In this document: positions 62,627-64,000 of the stretch, piece after piece | Position numbering within the stretch: position 1 is the stretch's first letter | Layout of the letters: each line of letters opens with the position of its first letter | Assembly: GCF_000428985.1 (NCBI RefSeq) | Contig: NZ_AUAZ01000001.1 | Coordinates: 248,001 to 312,000, forward strand | Direction: 5' to 3' | DNA length: 64,000 nt | Origin: Marinobacterium litorale DSM 23545 | GTDB lineage: Bacteria > Pseudomonadota > Gammaproteobacteria > Pseudomonadales > Balneatricaceae | The notes under the pieces: generated by a model | Seen by the model: only the letters and a program-made list of their open reading frames with translations | What the model was told of the DNA's origin: nothing | The model's database searches: none | Position numbers and translations under genes: made by a program

Positions 62627-62884
62627 GTGAGACCTCTACTTGGGTTCGTTGTTTTTATGTCTGGTTGATTAGAAAGAAGCCCCCCTTAAAGCAATAGCCG
62701 CCCAGTGCAGATCAGTGTCCAGAATCTGCAATCTCTGCATGACACACCGCTCTTTGCACACAGTGGATAGGGCTTGCAGCGAGCGGATTTCCCGTTGCGC
62801 CCGCGCTGACGAATATCGTTCTCGTACCCCTTTGCCCCGCCCCTGTGGCGCTCCACGGGCATACAAACAACGAGAGGTGTGACG

Positions 62885-63808
62885 ATGAAAAAAGGTGTAA
62901 TGCGACCGGGACACATCCAGATTCGCGTTCTGGATCTGGATGAGGCATTGGCCCATTACCGTGATCTGCTGGGTCTGATCGAGGTGGGCCGCGACAGTCA
63001 GGGAAGGGCCTATCTGAAGGGTTGGACCGAAGTCGACAAGTTTTCAGTGGTGCTGCGTGAGGCCGATACTGCCGGTATGGATTTCATGGGCTTCAAATGC
63101 GTGAGTGAAACCGTGGTGGATAGCCTGCGTGAGGAATTGATCGCTTTCGGCTGCTCGGTGACTGATGTGCCAGCCGGTGAACTGGACGGCTGTGGTCGCC
63201 GGGTTCGGTTTACCGCACCGAGTGGCCACGATTTCGAGCTCTTTGCCACCAAGGAGCAGACCGGCAAATGGGGCCTGGCAGCGCGTAACCCGGAGGCTTG
63301 GCCGCGCGATCTCAAGGGGATGAAAGCAACACGGTTCGATCACTGTCTGCTGTATGGCACCAACCTGGATCAAACCTGGGATTTGTTCCGTGACGTGCTT
63401 GGCTTTGATATGGCCGAGCAGGTGATGACGCCGGATGGGAAGCGGGTCGGGCAGTTCCTGACTGCATCCATGAAAGCCCACGATCTGGCGTTTATCGATC
63501 ATGCAGAACCCGGCAAATTCCATCATGCCTCGTTTTTCCTGGAGACCTGGGAGGATGTGCTGCGTGCGGCGGACCTGATCTCCATGACCGATACCTCTAT
63601 TGATATCGGGCCTACCCGTCATGGTCTGACCCACGGAAAAACCATCTACTTCTTTGACCCCTCCGGCAACCGTAATGAGGTTTTCTGCGGCGGCGATTAC
63701 CACTACCCGGATCATCCCCCTGTGACCTGGGATGCGGACCAGCTCGGCAAAGCGATCTTCTATCACGACCGTGTGCTGAACGAGCGTTTCTTGACCGTTT
63801 TGACCTGA
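62885..63808 (+). CDS. catechol 2,3-dioxygenase (extradiol, VOC fold)
   Basis: 307 residues from ATG 62885, with AGAGG seven bases upstream; GTG 62879 is less likely. The iron ligands match the XylE/DmpB class in number as well as context: H153 (DHCLLY), H214 (KFHHASFF) and E265 (GNRNEVF). It opens catechol or a substituted catechol by meta cleavage to a muconic semialdehyde. It is followed 120 bases later by a probable ring-hydroxylating dioxygenase gene, suggesting a meta-pathway. Confidence 0.95.
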   Translation: MKKGVMRPGHIQIRVLDLDEALAHYRDLLGLIEVGRDSQGRAYLKGWTEVDKFSVVLREADTAGMDFMGFKCVSETVVDSLREELIAFGCSVTDVPAGELDGCGRRVRFTAPSGHDFELFATKEQTGKWGLAARNPEAWPRDLKGMKATRFDHCLLYGTNLDQTWDLFRDVLGFDMAEQVMTPDGKRVGQFLTASMKAHDLAFIDHAEPGKFHHASFFLETWEDVLRAADLISMTDTSIDIGPTRHGLTHGKTIYFFDPSGNRNEVFCGGDYHYPDHPPVTWDADQLGKAIFYHDRVLNERFLTVLT

Positions 63809-63928
63809 GAAACCTCACCGACCCGTGCAGTGGCACAGGTCTGCAAACAGCGGATAAAAGAGCGCGAGTTCTGGATAGTGAGCCCCGACGCGCCCTTTTA
63901 ATCTGATAAAAAATAAGGAGGGTAACGC

Positions 63929-64000
63929 ATGAATAACGAACTGATCGACAAGCTCAACAGCATGGTGGAAGAGGATAAAGAGAAAGGTCTTTATCGCTGC
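63929..64000 (+). CDS. probable aromatic ring-hydroxylating dioxygenase alpha subunit (N terminus, cut by right edge)
   Basis: Only 24 codons are visible, starting at ATG 63929 with a strong AAGGAGGG site. The start MNNELIDKLNSMVEEDKEKGLYRC resembles the beginning of benzoate/anthranilate 1,2-dioxygenase large subunits. The assignment rests on this short stretch and on the neighbouring catechol 2,3-dioxygenase. Confidence 0.5.
   Translation, partial: MNNELIDKLNSMVEEDKEKGLYRC

Noticed and set aside
63044-63766. 240-residue minus-strand open frame opposite catechol 2,3-dioxygenase
   Set aside because: The dioxygenase is certain from its iron ligands; the opposite frame is a shadow.

Overview
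The window reads as one continuous stretch of a gammaproteobacterial chromosome. The housekeeping set (gltX with an Ala-Glu-Ala tRNA cluster, hda, purMN, dusA, tcdA, mlaA, dgkA), the many c-di-GMP and two-component genes, a CbrA-type transporter-kinase and a glucosylglycerol-phosphate phosphatase suggest a free-living, probably marine or halotolerant member of the Oceanospirillales/Pseudomonadales area. The genus is inference; no rRNA is present.

Layout: (1) 1-4.4 kb, leftward signalling operon: receiver protein, degenerate kinase fused to a DEDDh exonuclease, CbrX-like small membrane protein, CbrA-like SSS sensor (cut by the left edge). (2) 4.6-7.0 kb, mlaA and a PP2C-phosphatase/STAS pair ending at a bidirectional terminator. 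(3) 7.1-13.1 kb, leftward D-amino-acid/5-oxoproline module: DUF1445, pxpA, pxpB, pxpC, DUF4392, LysR regulator, and a D-amino acid transaminase. (4) 13.3-18.9 kb, tal, dusA, methyltransferase, dgkA, gltX and three tRNAs. (5) 19.1-21.1 kb, a small accessory patch: a dead IS256-family element and a hicAB toxin-antitoxin pair with a clear promoter-operator. (6) 21.3-40.3 kb, a signalling-rich region: gamma-glutamylcyclotransferase-like protein, StpA, three GGDEF genes (one frameshifted), two HD-GYP proteins, a receiver-HDOD protein, a histidine kinase, an EAL protein, a ZIP transporter, an LPD1-like metallopeptidase and an M48 lipoprotein. (7) 40.2-49.0 kb, housekeeping: yfcL, DUF3108, purN, purM, DUF2066, AI-2E transporter, hda, pseudouridine synthase, zinc-ribbon protein, tcdA and two unknown proteins. 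(8) 49.2-57.1 kb, ATP-dependent hydantoinase/oxoprolinase genes (hyuB, hyuA) with an AraC regulator and an NCS1 permease, and a divergent second AraC regulator. (9) 57.1-64.0 kb, aromatic catabolism: an IclR regulator and a five-gene branched-chain-type ABC importer facing a catechol 2,3-dioxygenase and the first 24 codons of what looks like a ring-hydroxylating dioxygenase.

How the parts fit: regions 3 and 8 both point to use of cyclic amides (5-oxoproline, hydantoin-like compounds) and D-amino acids. Region 9 looks like uptake plus meta-cleavage of an aromatic acid. Region 6 could build, read and destroy c-di-GMP. The most unusual items are the kinase-exonuclease fusion, the oxoprolinase operon bracketed by the two halves of the mammalian D-glutamate cyclase, the receiver-HDOD protein with Glu at the phosphorylation site, and the GGDEF gene broken at a run of five G. 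No CRISPR array, prophage, rRNA or riboswitch was seen.
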